From NCBI GenBank assembly GCA_946887385.1, contig CAMPKU010000059.1, positions 1 to 18,809 of the forward strand: a DNA stretch of 18,809 nt. The letters run 5' to 3'. The DNA is from an uncultured Gammaproteobacteria bacterium (GTDB lineage Bacteria; Pseudomonadota; Gammaproteobacteria; Rariloculales; Rariloculaceae). The notes under the pieces are model-generated. The model saw only the letters and a list, made by a program, of their open reading frames with translations, was not told the DNA's origin and ran no database searches. Positions within the stretch are counted from its first letter, which is position 1. Each line of letters starts with the position of its first letter. Positions 8,762 to 17,579 of this stretch are shown one piece after another. The translations under genes and the position numbers were made by a program.

Positions 8762-9844
8762 GTGACGGCAACGCAAGAAATCGGTTGGATCGATGACGCG
8801 GCGGCGCTCGCGCGACTCGTCGCCGCGCTCGAGCACACCTCGATTGCCGCCGTCGACACCGAGTTCGTGCGCGAGAAAACGTACTACCCGCAGTTGTGCC
8901 TCATTCAAGTGGGCACCGGCGCGCAAGTCGCCTGCGTGGACTGTCTCGCAAAGCTCGACCTCGAGCCGCTCTATGCGCGACTGTTCGACCCGAGCTTCAC
9001 GTGGGTACTGCACAGCGGACGCCAAGACCTGGAAGTGATCTTTCAGCTCACGGGCCGGATGCCGCCGCGGCTCATCGACACGCAGGTTGCCGCCGCGCTC
9101 ACGGGCTATCCGCCGCAAGTCGGCCTCGAAGGATTACTGAAGCGGACGCTTGGGCTCGAGCTCGGCGAGAGCTTCGCGCGCACCGACTGGAGCCGCCGGC
9201 CGCTGCCGGACGCCGCGCTGCGTTACGCGCTCGACGACGTGCGCTACCTGCTGGCGGCCTGGGAAAAGCTCGACGGCGAGCTCGGCGCGCTCGGCCGCCG
9301 CGAATGGCTGCGCGAGGAGTGCGAGCGGCTGCTCGCCGAGCCGCCCGTGGCGGACGCGACGGCCATCTGGGCGCGGCTCAAAGGCGTGCATGGCCTGCCG
9401 TTCGCAGCGCAATGTGCCGCGCTCGCGCTGGTACGCTGGCGCGAAGCAGCGGCGCAGCGCAGCGACCGGCCGCGACGCTGGCTGCTGGCCGACGACGCGT
9501 TGCTTGCGCTCGCCGCCGCGCTGCCGCGCGACGCCGCCGGGCTCGGTTCGGTCGCCGACTCGAAGTTCATCGCGCGCAGTGCGCCGGCTTTGCTCGCGGC
9601 GATCGCCACGCACACCGATCCGGACCTTCAAGCCGAGGTGCGCGCGAACGCGGCTCCCGCCCCGCCCGACAAGACGCTGGTGAAGTCGCTGCAAGAGCGC
9701 GTCCGCCAGCATGCGGCAGCGCTCGGCATCGAACCCGAAATCCTCGCCACGAGGCGCGACCTCATCGGCGTCGCGCTCGGCGACCCTCCCCTCCACCTCA
9801 CCACCGGCTGGCGAGCGAAAGAGCTCGCGCCTTTGTTGCAGTAA
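8762..9844 (+). CDS. rnd: Ribonuclease D
   Basis: 3'-5' exoribonuclease that trims tRNA precursors and other stable RNAs. With the GTG start at 8762 the protein is 360 residues. The DEDDy catalytic set is complete: D32-x-E34 (VDTEFVR), D89 (HSGRQDLEV), and Y155 with D159 (RYALDDVRYL). An HRDC-type helical region follows at about 200-280 (W..LKGVHGL...ALVRWRE..A...DRPRRWLL.DD.L). I chose GTG over the upstream ATG at 8726 because it is preceded by GAGGG six bases away and gives an N-terminus close to E. coli RNase D; the ATG also has a GGAG before it, so a 372-residue form remains possible. The TAA stop (9842-9844) runs directly into a dispersed repeat. Monocistronic, divergent from the membrane protein-mpl operon and convergent with adk. 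Confidence 0.93.
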   Translation: MTATQEIGWIDDAAALARLVAALEHTSIAAVDTEFVREKTYYPQLCLIQVGTGAQVACVDCLAKLDLEPLYARLFDPSFTWVLHSGRQDLEVIFQLTGRMPPRLIDTQVAAALTGYPPQVGLEGLLKRTLGLELGESFARTDWSRRPLPDAALRYALDDVRYLLAAWEKLDGELGALGRREWLREECERLLAEPPVADATAIWARLKGVHGLPFAAQCAALALVRWREAAAQRSDRPRRWLLADDALLALAAALPRDAAGLGSVADSKFIARSAPALLAAIATHTDPDLQAEVRANAAPAPPDKTLVKSLQERVRQHAAALGIEPEILATRRDLIGVALGDPPLHLTTGWRAKELAPLLQ

Positions 9845-9860
9845 AAATAAATCCGTCCCC
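9844..9860 (+). repeat. Dispersed repeat, half copy
   Basis: The 17-nt string AAAATAAATCCGTCCCC, beginning at the last base of the rnd stop codon, is identical to 15073-15089, where it forms one arm of a long palindrome. Here no inverted partner is present nearby; the motif is followed by a T5 run and GGGCGTGCCC. Similar ATTTATTTT/GGGGACGG strings occur in many proteobacterial genomes near Y1/REP-associated transposases, from memory; no such gene is in this window. Confidence 0.7.
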
Positions 9861-9883
9861 TTTTTGGGCGTGCCCTTTTGCTC

Positions 9884-10531
9884 TCAAGGCAGGCCGAGGG
9901 CGGCTTTGAGTCGGGCGTAGACGGCGTCGACGTCGCCGGTGGCCTGCACCGTCGTGAGGAGGCCCTTCTGGGTGTAGTGCTCGACGAGGGGCGCGGTCTG
10001 GCGCTCGTAGACTTGCAGGCGATTGCGGATCGTGGCTTCGTTGTCGTCGTCGCGCTGCAGCAGCTCGCCGCCCGCTTGGCGGCACGCCTCGAGCTCGGCG
10101 GGCGAGGAGAAGTAGACGTTCAGCACGGCGCCGGTCGTGGAGCACGTGCGCCGGCCCGTGAGCCGCTTCATGAGCACGTCGAAGTCCACGTCCATCAGCA
10201 CGACGCGGTCGAGCGACAAGCTCAGTTTCGCGAGCAACGCGTCGAGGCTGTCGGCCTGGCTCGCGTTGCGCGGGAAACCGTCGAGAACGAAGCCGCGCTG
10301 CGCGTCCGGCTGGGCGATGCGTTCCTTGATCATGCCGAGCACGATGTCGTCGGAAACCAGCTCGCCGGCATCCATGGCGCTCTTCGCCTTCAACCCGAGC
10401 GGAGTCTTGTCCGCCACGGCGCGGCGCAACAGATCGCCGGTCGAAACTTGCGGCAGCCCGTGGTCCTTTTGTATGCGTTGCGCCTGGGTGCCTTTGCCTG
10501 AACCCGGCGCACCGAGCATGACGATTCGCAT
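9884..10531 (-). CDS. adk: Adenylate kinase, long-LID form
   Basis: Interconverts ATP+AMP and 2 ADP in the cytoplasm. The 215-residue protein has the P-loop GAPGSGKGT (7-15), the AMP-site STGDLLR (30-36), FVLDGFPRN (81-89), and the LID from about 124 to 162 closing with QRDDDNEATIRNRL. The LID is odd: at the four positions where zinc-type kinases such as that of Geobacillus carry cysteines (130, 133, 150, 153), this protein has C130, T133, C150 and A153, so two of four ligands are kept, yet it also lacks the His/Ser/Asp/Thr network of E. coli Adk. Start at ATG 10531 is supported by GTGGAG eight bases upstream. It is divergent from pfp and convergent with rnd, the stop lying 39 bases from the rnd stop. 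Confidence 0.96.
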   Translation of the reverse strand: MRIVMLGAPGSGKGTQAQRIQKDHGLPQVSTGDLLRRAVADKTPLGLKAKSAMDAGELVSDDIVLGMIKERIAQPDAQRGFVLDGFPRNASQADSLDALLAKLSLSLDRVVLMDVDFDVLMKRLTGRRTCSTTGAVLNVYFSSPAELEACRQAGGELLQRDDDNEATIRNRLQVYERQTAPLVEHYTQKGLLTTVQATGDVDAVYARLKAALGLP

Positions 10532-10567
10532 GATTGTAGCTCCACGGGAAACCTTCGAACGGACGCT

Positions 10568-10597
10568 ACGCTAGCGAACGGCCGCGACTTCAGTCAA
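10568..10597 (-). promoter_or_regulatory. adk: Weak candidate promoter for adk
   Basis: On the minus strand TTGACT (10597-10592, five of six matches to the -35 consensus) is followed after 18 bases by TAGCGT (10573-10568, a poor -10). Position, about 35 bases before the adk start, is right, but the -10 is too weak for a firm call. The same divergent space 10532-10644 must also serve pfp, for which I see no convincing sigma-70 pair. Confidence 0.25.
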
Positions 10598-10644
10598 ACC
10601 TTTGCTATTCTGGAGAAGCGCGTCGACCAGCGTCCGGAGGGCTC

Positions 10645-11907
10645 GTGAAGAAGAATGTTTTCTACGCTCAGTCGGGGGGCGTCACCGCAGTCATCAACGC
10701 CAGCGCATGCGGCGTGATCGAGACCGCGCGCAAGCACAAAGCGAAGCTCGGCCGTGTCTATGCGGGGCGCAACGGCATCCTCGGCGCACTGACGGAAGAC
10801 ATGATCGACACGACGGCCGAATCCAAGCGCACGATCGCGGGGCTCAGGTACACGCCGGGCGGGGCGTTCGGCTCCGCGCGCTACAAGCTCAAGGGTCTCG
10901 ATAAAAACCGTGCCGAGTACGAGCGGCTCATCGAGGTATTCAAAGCGCACGACATCGGCTACTTCTTCTACAACGGCGGCGGCGACTCGATGGACACCGC
11001 GCACAAGGTCTCGCAGATCGGCGACGAATTAGGCTATCCGATCATCTGCATCGGCGTGCCGAAGACCGTCGACAACGATCTGCCGGTTACCGACACGTGT
11101 CCCGGCTTCGGCTCGGTGGCGAAGTACGTCGCCGTCTCGACGCGCGAGGCTGCGCTCGACGTGGCGTCGATGGCGCGCACCTCGACACGGGTGTTCATCC
11201 TCGAGGTGATGGGGCGGCACGCGGGCTGGATCGCGGCCGCGGGCGGCCTGGCCGGCGCTGGGCCGGCCGAAGCGCCGCATGTGATCCTGTTCCCCGAAAT
11301 CCCGTTCGACGAGGCGGCATTCCTCGCGCGCGTGAAGGCTTGCGTCGACCAGTACGAATATTGCGTCGTGGTGGTCTCGGAGGGCACGCGCTACGCCGAC
11401 GGCCGCTTCCTCGCGGAGGCCGGCGGCAAGGACGCGTTCGGTCATGCGCAGCTCGGCGGCGTGGCGGCCACTCTGGCCCAGCTCGTCAAGGCCAAGCTCG
11501 GCTTGAAGTATCACTACGCCATCGCGGACTACCTCCAGCGCGCCGCGCGCCACATCGCGTCGAAAGTCGACGTCGAGCAGGCCTACGCATGCGGCAAAGC
11601 GGCCGTCGAGCTCGCCTTGAAGGGCGAGACTGCGGTCATGCCCACGATCGTGCGCAAGTCCGACGACCCCTATCGCTGGGGCATTGGCAAGGTCGCGCTG
11701 GCCGAGGTGGCCAACAAGGAGAAAATGATGCCGCCGAACTTCATCACCGCGGACGGCTTCGGCATCACGGCGGCCTGCCGCCGCTACCTTGCGCCGCTGA
11801 TCCGCGGCGAGGACTATCCGCCGTACAAGAACGGCCTGCCGGCTTATGTCAGCCTAAAAAATCAGCGGGTTGCGAGAAAGCTCAAAACCGAGTTTGTGCT
11901 AAAGTAG
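10645..11907 (+). CDS. pfp: Pyrophosphate-dependent 6-phosphofructokinase
   Basis: Reversible phosphorylation of fructose 6-phosphate using PPi instead of ATP, serving both glycolysis and gluconeogenesis in the cytoplasm. The protein is 420 residues from a GTG start at 10645, chosen because GGAGG stands 4 bases before it and the frame starts KKNVFYAQSGG. Phosphoryl-donor residues point to PPi: in NGGGDS (110-115) the base after the glycines is D114 where ATP enzymes have G104, and K140 in PKTVDND (139-145) replaces the glycine of the ATP-type PGTIDND. Catalytic D143 and D145 and the MGRHAGW motif are present. The motif reads GGGDS rather than the textbook GGDDS, as in some PPi enzymes. It is followed after 177 bases by hppA; pfp-hppA pairing is known from methanotrophs such as Methylococcus and Methylomicrobium. 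No ATP-type pfk is in the window. Confidence 0.9.
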   Translation: MKKNVFYAQSGGVTAVINASACGVIETARKHKAKLGRVYAGRNGILGALTEDMIDTTAESKRTIAGLRYTPGGAFGSARYKLKGLDKNRAEYERLIEVFKAHDIGYFFYNGGGDSMDTAHKVSQIGDELGYPIICIGVPKTVDNDLPVTDTCPGFGSVAKYVAVSTREAALDVASMARTSTRVFILEVMGRHAGWIAAAGGLAGAGPAEAPHVILFPEIPFDEAAFLARVKACVDQYEYCVVVVSEGTRYADGRFLAEAGGKDAFGHAQLGGVAATLAQLVKAKLGLKYHYAIADYLQRAARHIASKVDVEQAYACGKAAVELALKGETAVMPTIVRKSDDPYRWGIGKVALAEVANKEKMMPPNFITADGFGITAACRRYLAPLIRGEDYPPYKNGLPAYVSLKNQRVARKLKTEFVLK

Positions 11908-11910
11908 CCG

Positions 11911-11933
11911 CCGCTTCGCCCGAGGGGCAGCGG
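11911..11933 (+). other. Hairpin between pfp and hppA
   Basis: Three bases after the pfp stop, CCGCT (11911-11915) pairs with AGCGG (11929-11933) and GCCC (11918-11921) with GGGC (11925-11928), giving a 9-bp stem with a 2-base bulge and a GAG loop. No T run follows, so it is not a classic terminator; it may be a processing or stability element or chance. The remaining leader to 12084 is A-rich in part and holds no ORF or recognised riboswitch; the hppA Shine-Dalgarno AGGGAG is at 12071-12076. Confidence 0.35.
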
Positions 11934-12084
11934 AGCAGATCGAGAAAAAACAGGGAACAAACCCGAATCGCTTGACGCCGACGCCCCGTCCTTCAGCGGC
12001 GAGCTTCACTGGGTTGAATCAACGTCCGCTAGGCCGCGCTCGTGTGCGGTTCGAAAACGGCAAAATAGTTAGGGAGACAACGGG

Positions 12085-14109
<2,025 letters not shown>

Positions 14110-14132
14110 GACCAGCGTTCGCTTCAACGACG

Positions 14133-14162
14133 AAGGCCGGCAGTAACCCTGCCGGCCTTTTT
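14133..14162 (+). terminator. Rho-independent terminator after hppA
   Basis: An 11-12 bp stem (arms at about 14133-14143 and 14149-14159, core AGGCCGGCAG against CTGCCGGCCT) with a 5-base TAACC loop, running straight into TTTTT (14158-14162). This is the strongest terminator in the window. It closes the pfp-hppA transcript 24 bases after the hppA stop. Confidence 0.95.
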
Positions 14163-14189
14163 GTTGACCGGCACTAGAGGGGGTTCAAA

Positions 14190-15044
14190 ATGCGGCGCTA
14201 CACACTCTTCACGCTCGCGGGCTGGCTGTTCTGTGCGCCGCTGGCGGCGCAGACGATCGTTGCCGAGGGGCCGGTGGTGTATGGGCACCATCACCTCAAT
14301 ACCACCGACATGGCCGCCCAGAAACGCTTCTATGTCGAGACGCTCGGCGGAACGCTGGCCACGCTCGGCACGAACAACTTGGAAGTCATCACGTTTCCGA
14401 ACGTGTTTTTGTTTTTCCGCCCGATGCAACAACCGACGGGCGGCACGATCGGAACGACGGTGAATCACATCGGCTTCTCGGTGCCCGACTTGAAGCCGGT
14501 GGTCGCCAAGCTGAAAGCGAACGGCTTTACGATGATCACGCGCGAATCCGTGGCCGCGACCGTGCAAGTCACCGACGACATCGCCGCGGCCAGCCCCACG
14601 ACGAACATCGCCTTCGCTCTGGGCCCCGAAGACGTGAAGGTCGAGCTCGTGGAAGTGACGACGCAGCAGGCGCCGATTCAACTTCACCACCTGCATTTCT
14701 TCGGCGAGCGCAACACCGAGATGCAAGCGTGGTACGCGAAGACATTCGGCGCCGCGGCGCAAACCGCCGCGCCGGGCCAGGCATTCGTCACGGCTCGACT
14801 CCCGGGCGTAACCTTGAACTTCTCCCCTTCGCCGACACCCACGGCGGCTACGACGGGCCGCGCGCTCGACCACATCGGCTTCGAGATCGAGAATCTGGAA
14901 GCGTTCACGAAGAAGCTCGAGGCCGACGGGATTCCGCTCACCGTTTCGTACCGCACGATTCCGGCGCTCAACATCGCCATCGCGTTCATCCAGGATCCTT
15001 GGGGTACGAATATCGAGTTGACCGAAGGGTTACGAGGCCACTAA
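14190..15044 (+). CDS. Exported two-domain VOC (glyoxalase/bleomycin-resistance fold) protein
   Basis: A 284-residue protein with a signal peptide (MRRYTLFTLAGWLFCAPLAA, cleavage near residue 20), so probably periplasmic, which is unusual for this mainly cytoplasmic superfamily. It contains two tandem VOC modules, about residues 28-157 and 163-281. Candidate metal ligands are H34/H35, H93 (VNHIGFSV) and E152 (VELVEV) in the first, and H167/H169, H228 (LDHIGFEI) and E276 (NIELTEG) in the second. The pattern resembles dioxygenase or glyoxalase-like proteins, but the substrate cannot be read from the sequence. The ATG follows a good Shine-Dalgarno (GAGGGGG). It starts only 27 bases after the hppA terminator, so its promoter must overlap the terminator or it relies on read-through. 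A 43-nt palindrome begins 2 bases after its stop. Confidence 0.85.
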   Translation: MRRYTLFTLAGWLFCAPLAAQTIVAEGPVVYGHHHLNTTDMAAQKRFYVETLGGTLATLGTNNLEVITFPNVFLFFRPMQQPTGGTIGTTVNHIGFSVPDLKPVVAKLKANGFTMITRESVAATVQVTDDIAAASPTTNIAFALGPEDVKVELVEVTTQQAPIQLHHLHFFGERNTEMQAWYAKTFGAAAQTAAPGQAFVTARLPGVTLNFSPSPTPTAATTGRALDHIGFEIENLEAFTKKLEADGIPLTVSYRTIPALNIAIAFIQDPWGTNIELTEGLRGH

Positions 15045-15046
15045 GA

Positions 15047-15089
15047 GGGGACGGATTAATTTTCCTCGAAGGAAAATAAATCCGTCCCC
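15047..15089. repeat. 43-nt near-perfect palindrome, full copy of the dispersed repeat
   Basis: The left arm from GGGGACGGATT (15047-15057) pairs with the right arm ending AATCCGTCCCC (15079-15089); the inner parts (15059-15066 with 15070-15077) also pair. Nineteen of twenty positions match, with a single A-A mismatch (15058/15078) and a 3-base CGA loop. It fills most of the 66-base space between the VOC and flavoprotein genes. The right arm contains the 17-nt motif also found at 9844-9860. It resembles REP/BIME-like elements; as RNA it would form a very stable hairpin without a following T run. Confidence 0.9.
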
Positions 15090-15110
15090 AGCACCGCAGC
15101 CGCGAGAGCC

Positions 15111-16280
15111 ATGCGTCCACCCGAACAGCCAATCGACTCCGACTGCGTGGTCGTGGGGGCGAGCTTCGGAGGGCTTGCGAGCGCGCACGCGCTCGCGACG
15201 GCGGGGTTGCGCGTCACCGTCGTCGAGAAGAAGACGGATCCCGGCGCCAAGCTGCATACCACGGGCATCATCGTCAAAGATGCCGTCGATCAGATCGCGC
15301 TGCTCGACTCGCTGCCGGCCGACCTCGTGCGCCGCATTCCCGGCGTGCGGCTCTATGCACCGAACTTGAGCTTCGTGGACCTCGCGGCGCCGGGCTACTA
15401 CTTCCTCGCGACCGACACGCCGAACGTGATGCGCTGGCTCGCGGCGAAGACGGAGCGCGCCGGCGCTTCGCTGCGTCTCGGTACGGCGTTGACGGGCATG
15501 CAGCGGCAGCGCAGCGGCTTTGCGCTCGACCGCCTCGGCACCACGCGCTTCGTGATCGGCGCCGACGGGCCGCACTCGAAAGTTGCCCGTAGCGCGGGGC
15601 TCGGCATCAACCGGCGCTTTCTCGCCGGCGTGGAGCACGAGTTTGCCGCCGCCTCGTTGGTCGATGCCGACAAGCTGCATTGCTTCATCGATCGGCGGCT
15701 CGCGCCGGGCTACATCGCGTGGGTATTGGCCGGCGTCGGCGCAGTGCAAGCCGGTCTCGCGCGCCGCGCCGGTAGCGCCGAGCCGAGCGGCTGGCGGCCC
15801 GATGACGCGATGGCCGCGCTGCTCGACAAGATCGCGCCCGTCATCGACCTGCGCAACGTGCGGCCGAGCAGCGTGCGCGCGGGCTTGATCCCGTGCGGCG
15901 GCGTCGTGCGCCCCGTGGCGGCCTCGCGCGTGCTGCTCGTCGGCGACGCCGCCGGCATGGTGTCACCGGTGACGGCCGGCGGGATCCACACGGCGTTGAA
16001 GCATGGTCTTGCCGCCGGCAACGCCGTGGCCGACTTCTTGCGCGGCAAGAGCGACGATCCGGCCGGGCAGTTCGTGCGCACGTATCCGAAATTCCGCGCC
16101 AAGCGGCTGCTGCGGTGGGGCTTCGACCGCTTCCAGCTGGATTTCCCGTTCAACTGGCTGCTGGCCACGCGGCCCGTGCGTGCCGCGGCCGGCTTGGTGT
16201 ACTTCCATCACAAAGGCGTCTTCGACCCGAGCGAGCCCGCGGCGCCGCTCGCCGCCCCGCAAAACGAAGATTCCCCATGA
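15111..16280 (+). CDS. FAD-dependent oxidoreductase, geranylgeranyl-reductase-like
   Basis: A 389-residue flavoprotein of the FixC/geranylgeranyl reductase-like group, probably cytoplasmic or membrane-associated. Features in order: dinucleotide-binding VVVGASFGGLASA (13-25; G16, G20, G21) with E39 ending the second strand, the middle FAD motif GADGPHS (150-156), an APGYIAWVLA stretch (198-207) like the family's Y-x-W-x-F-P motif, and the C-terminal FAD block VGDAAGMVSPVTAGGIHTAL (277-296). This architecture is shared by isoprenoid-chain reductases, halogenases and monooxygenases, so substrate and reaction (double-bond reduction or hydroxylation) are open. The Shine-Dalgarno is weak (GAGAG close to the ATG). 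It lies on the same strand as the VOC gene, separated by the palindrome, and is convergent with the next gene, their stops 6 bases apart without a terminator. Confidence 0.85.
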   Translation: MRPPEQPIDSDCVVVGASFGGLASAHALATAGLRVTVVEKKTDPGAKLHTTGIIVKDAVDQIALLDSLPADLVRRIPGVRLYAPNLSFVDLAAPGYYFLATDTPNVMRWLAAKTERAGASLRLGTALTGMQRQRSGFALDRLGTTRFVIGADGPHSKVARSAGLGINRRFLAGVEHEFAAASLVDADKLHCFIDRRLAPGYIAWVLAGVGAVQAGLARRAGSAEPSGWRPDDAMAALLDKIAPVIDLRNVRPSSVRAGLIPCGGVVRPVAASRVLLVGDAAGMVSPVTAGGIHTALKHGLAAGNAVADFLRGKSDDPAGQFVRTYPKFRAKRLLRWGFDRFQLDFPFNWLLATRPVRAAAGLVYFHHKGVFDPSEPAAPLAAPQNEDSP

Positions 16281-16286
16281 TGCGCG

Positions 16287-17162
16287 TCACGCCGCCGAGC
16301 GGCGGCCGCGCTCGAGTGGCACGAAGGTCGGCGGCGCGCCTATGTTCGGCGTAACGGGACGGAGCCGCAGAAATGCGAGCGCCATACCGCAGAGCATGAT
16401 CTGGAGCGCGACGTGCGCCTCGCGCGCAAGATCGAAACCCAGCGCCTCGCCGAGACCCACCGAGCCCGTCGTCAGCAGCGCGATTCGCAACAGGCACACA
16501 ACGCGAAGCTCCGCGCGCCGATACGCTTCGCCGAACAAGCGATCCGCGTAGCCCGGCCGCCGCTGCGGCACGAAATACCCGTAGAGCGCGAACGCCACCG
16601 TCATCACTGCGATGAACGCAAACCGTCCCCAGAACTCCGCGTCGCCGCCGAAACCGAGCGCAGGCAAGATGAGCCACACCGCAATGTGGCCGGCCGTCAC
16701 AATCTCCGTGACCGCCCGCCATGGGAGCGACAAGTAGTCGCCCATCGCGCGCGGTTTCAGCACGGCGCGGCGCTCCGCGGCCAATGGCACATTCACGGCG
16801 AGCCAGCGCAGCCACACCAGGAAGCACGCGAAGTAGCCGACCAAACCGATGACAATCAGCACGCCGTGGGCACGCCTTAGCACTTCCCAGGTTGGCACGT
16901 CCGCCGGCGCAAGCGCCTCCGGCAGCAGGTCGAGGCGTGCGGCTAGAAGCACGCCTAGACAAACCGCCGTCCAGGCATAGAACGTGCGCAAGAACCAGCG
17001 GCTTTGCTCGAGCGCACGCATCGCAGCGGGATGCGCCGCCGGCCAGCCGGGATCGCGATCCACGATGGCCGGTACCGTGTACCGCACGCTTTGCCGAGGC
17101 AGGAACAGCCAGATCAAGACGATCTGCGCGGCGTAGATGAAAAAATCGATCCATTCGCTCAT
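16287..17162 (-). CDS. Unknown multi-pass membrane protein in a GntR operon
   Basis: I do not recognise the family. The 291-residue protein has about seven hydrophobic segments, near residues 5-22, 57-76, 97-122, 150-172, 180-198, 222-239 and 250-265, with a basic C-terminus (ERGRRSAA). No ATP-binding, protease or heme motif is evident. Repeated arginine-rich loops (RRAELRVV, PQRRPGYADR) probably lie on the cytoplasmic side. Its ATG overlaps the stop of the GntR regulator in an ATGA, so it is co-translated with, and almost certainly controlled by, that regulator. YtrA-type GntR genes usually head ABC transporter operons, but here no ATPase follows; the single membrane protein is the only visible target. 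A permease or sensor role is inference. Confidence 0.82.
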   Translation of the reverse strand: MSEWIDFFIYAAQIVLIWLFLPRQSVRYTVPAIVDRDPGWPAAHPAAMRALEQSRWFLRTFYAWTAVCLGVLLAARLDLLPEALAPADVPTWEVLRRAHGVLIVIGLVGYFACFLVWLRWLAVNVPLAAERRAVLKPRAMGDYLSLPWRAVTEIVTAGHIAVWLILPALGFGGDAEFWGRFAFIAVMTVAFALYGYFVPQRRPGYADRLFGEAYRRAELRVVCLLRIALLTTGSVGLGEALGFDLAREAHVALQIMLCGMALAFLRLRPVTPNIGAPPTFVPLERGRRSAA

Positions 17163-17554
17163 GACGTCGGTTCCTTCATTGAGGCGACGCGCAACGCGTC
17201 GCTGAACAGCGTTTCGATCTCTGCGCGGCTCAAGCCTTCGCCGAGCAAACCGGCGACGAGCTCGCGGACGTGGCGCGCTGCGCGGCTCGACTTGATGCGC
17301 TCCACTTCGCGCGAAGCGTCGTCGCGCACGAAGGTGCCTTTGCGGCCCGCCGTCAAAATCACGCCGCGGTCCTCGAGCTGCTTGTACGCTCGCGCGACGG
17401 TGTTGCGGTTCAACTGCAAGGCGCGGGCGTGGTGGCCCCCGGGGGGGCGGGGGGTGCGGGCCCCCCGCGCGCCCGACGCCACGCGATCTTGGATTTGGCG
17501 AACGATTTGCTCGTAGACGGGTTCCGGCGAGCTCGTGTGTACTAGAATTTCCAT
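17159..17554 (-). CDS. GntR-family (YtrA-like) transcriptional regulator with altered HTH segment
   Basis: A 131-residue regulator with the short YtrA-subfamily layout: winged-helix domain at 8-78 (EPVYEQIVRQIQDRVASG at 11-28, LNRNTVARAYKQLEDRG at 48-64, wing GRKGTFVRDD at 70-79) and a short helical C-terminal dimer region, without a ligand-binding domain. Family members normally read G-x-L-x-P-G-x-x-L-P-S-V-R-x-L-A between residues 28 and 43; here residues 30-42 are R-G-A-R-T-P-R-P-P-G-G-H-H, of the right length but lacking the conserved helix, and encoded by runs of G and C. This may be a sequence error or real decay. ATG at 17554 is immediately preceded by a perfect inverted repeat and a promoter that leaves almost no leader. 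Likely an autorepressor of itself and the downstream membrane gene. Confidence 0.85.
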   Translation of the reverse strand: MEILVHTSSPEPVYEQIVRQIQDRVASGARGARTPRPPGGHHARALQLNRNTVARAYKQLEDRGVILTAGRKGTFVRDDASREVERIKSSRAARHVRELVAGLLGEGLSRAEIETLFSDALRVASMKEPTS

Positions 17555-17579
17555 TTGTCCTAGTTTTAACTAGGACAAA
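17554..17579. promoter_or_regulatory. 26-bp palindromic operator at the GntR start
   Basis: Two perfect 12-bp arms, TTTGTCCTAGTT (17554-17565) and AACTAGGACAAA (17568-17579), separated by TT. The palindrome ends exactly at the first base of the GntR start codon and spans the predicted -10 region and start point. Symmetry, position and A/T-rich centre fit an autoregulatory GntR-family operator; a bound dimer would block RNA polymerase. Confidence 0.85.

Noticed and set aside
9861..9880. T5-GGGCGTGCCC-T4 as a terminator between rnd and adk
   Set aside because: The stem is only 3-4 bp with a 2-4 base loop, too weak for a reliable intrinsic terminator on either strand; it may just be part of the repeat's surroundings.
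11934..12084. Riboswitch in the hppA leader
   Set aside because: I looked for a fluoride-type or other known aptamer pattern and saw none; only a short hairpin and a minor GTTGA/TCAAC palindrome are present.
16621..16640. CCGTCCCC inside the 7-TM gene as a third copy of the repeat
   Set aside because: Only the short CCGTCCCC core matches, the A/T-rich half is absent, and it lies within coding sequence.
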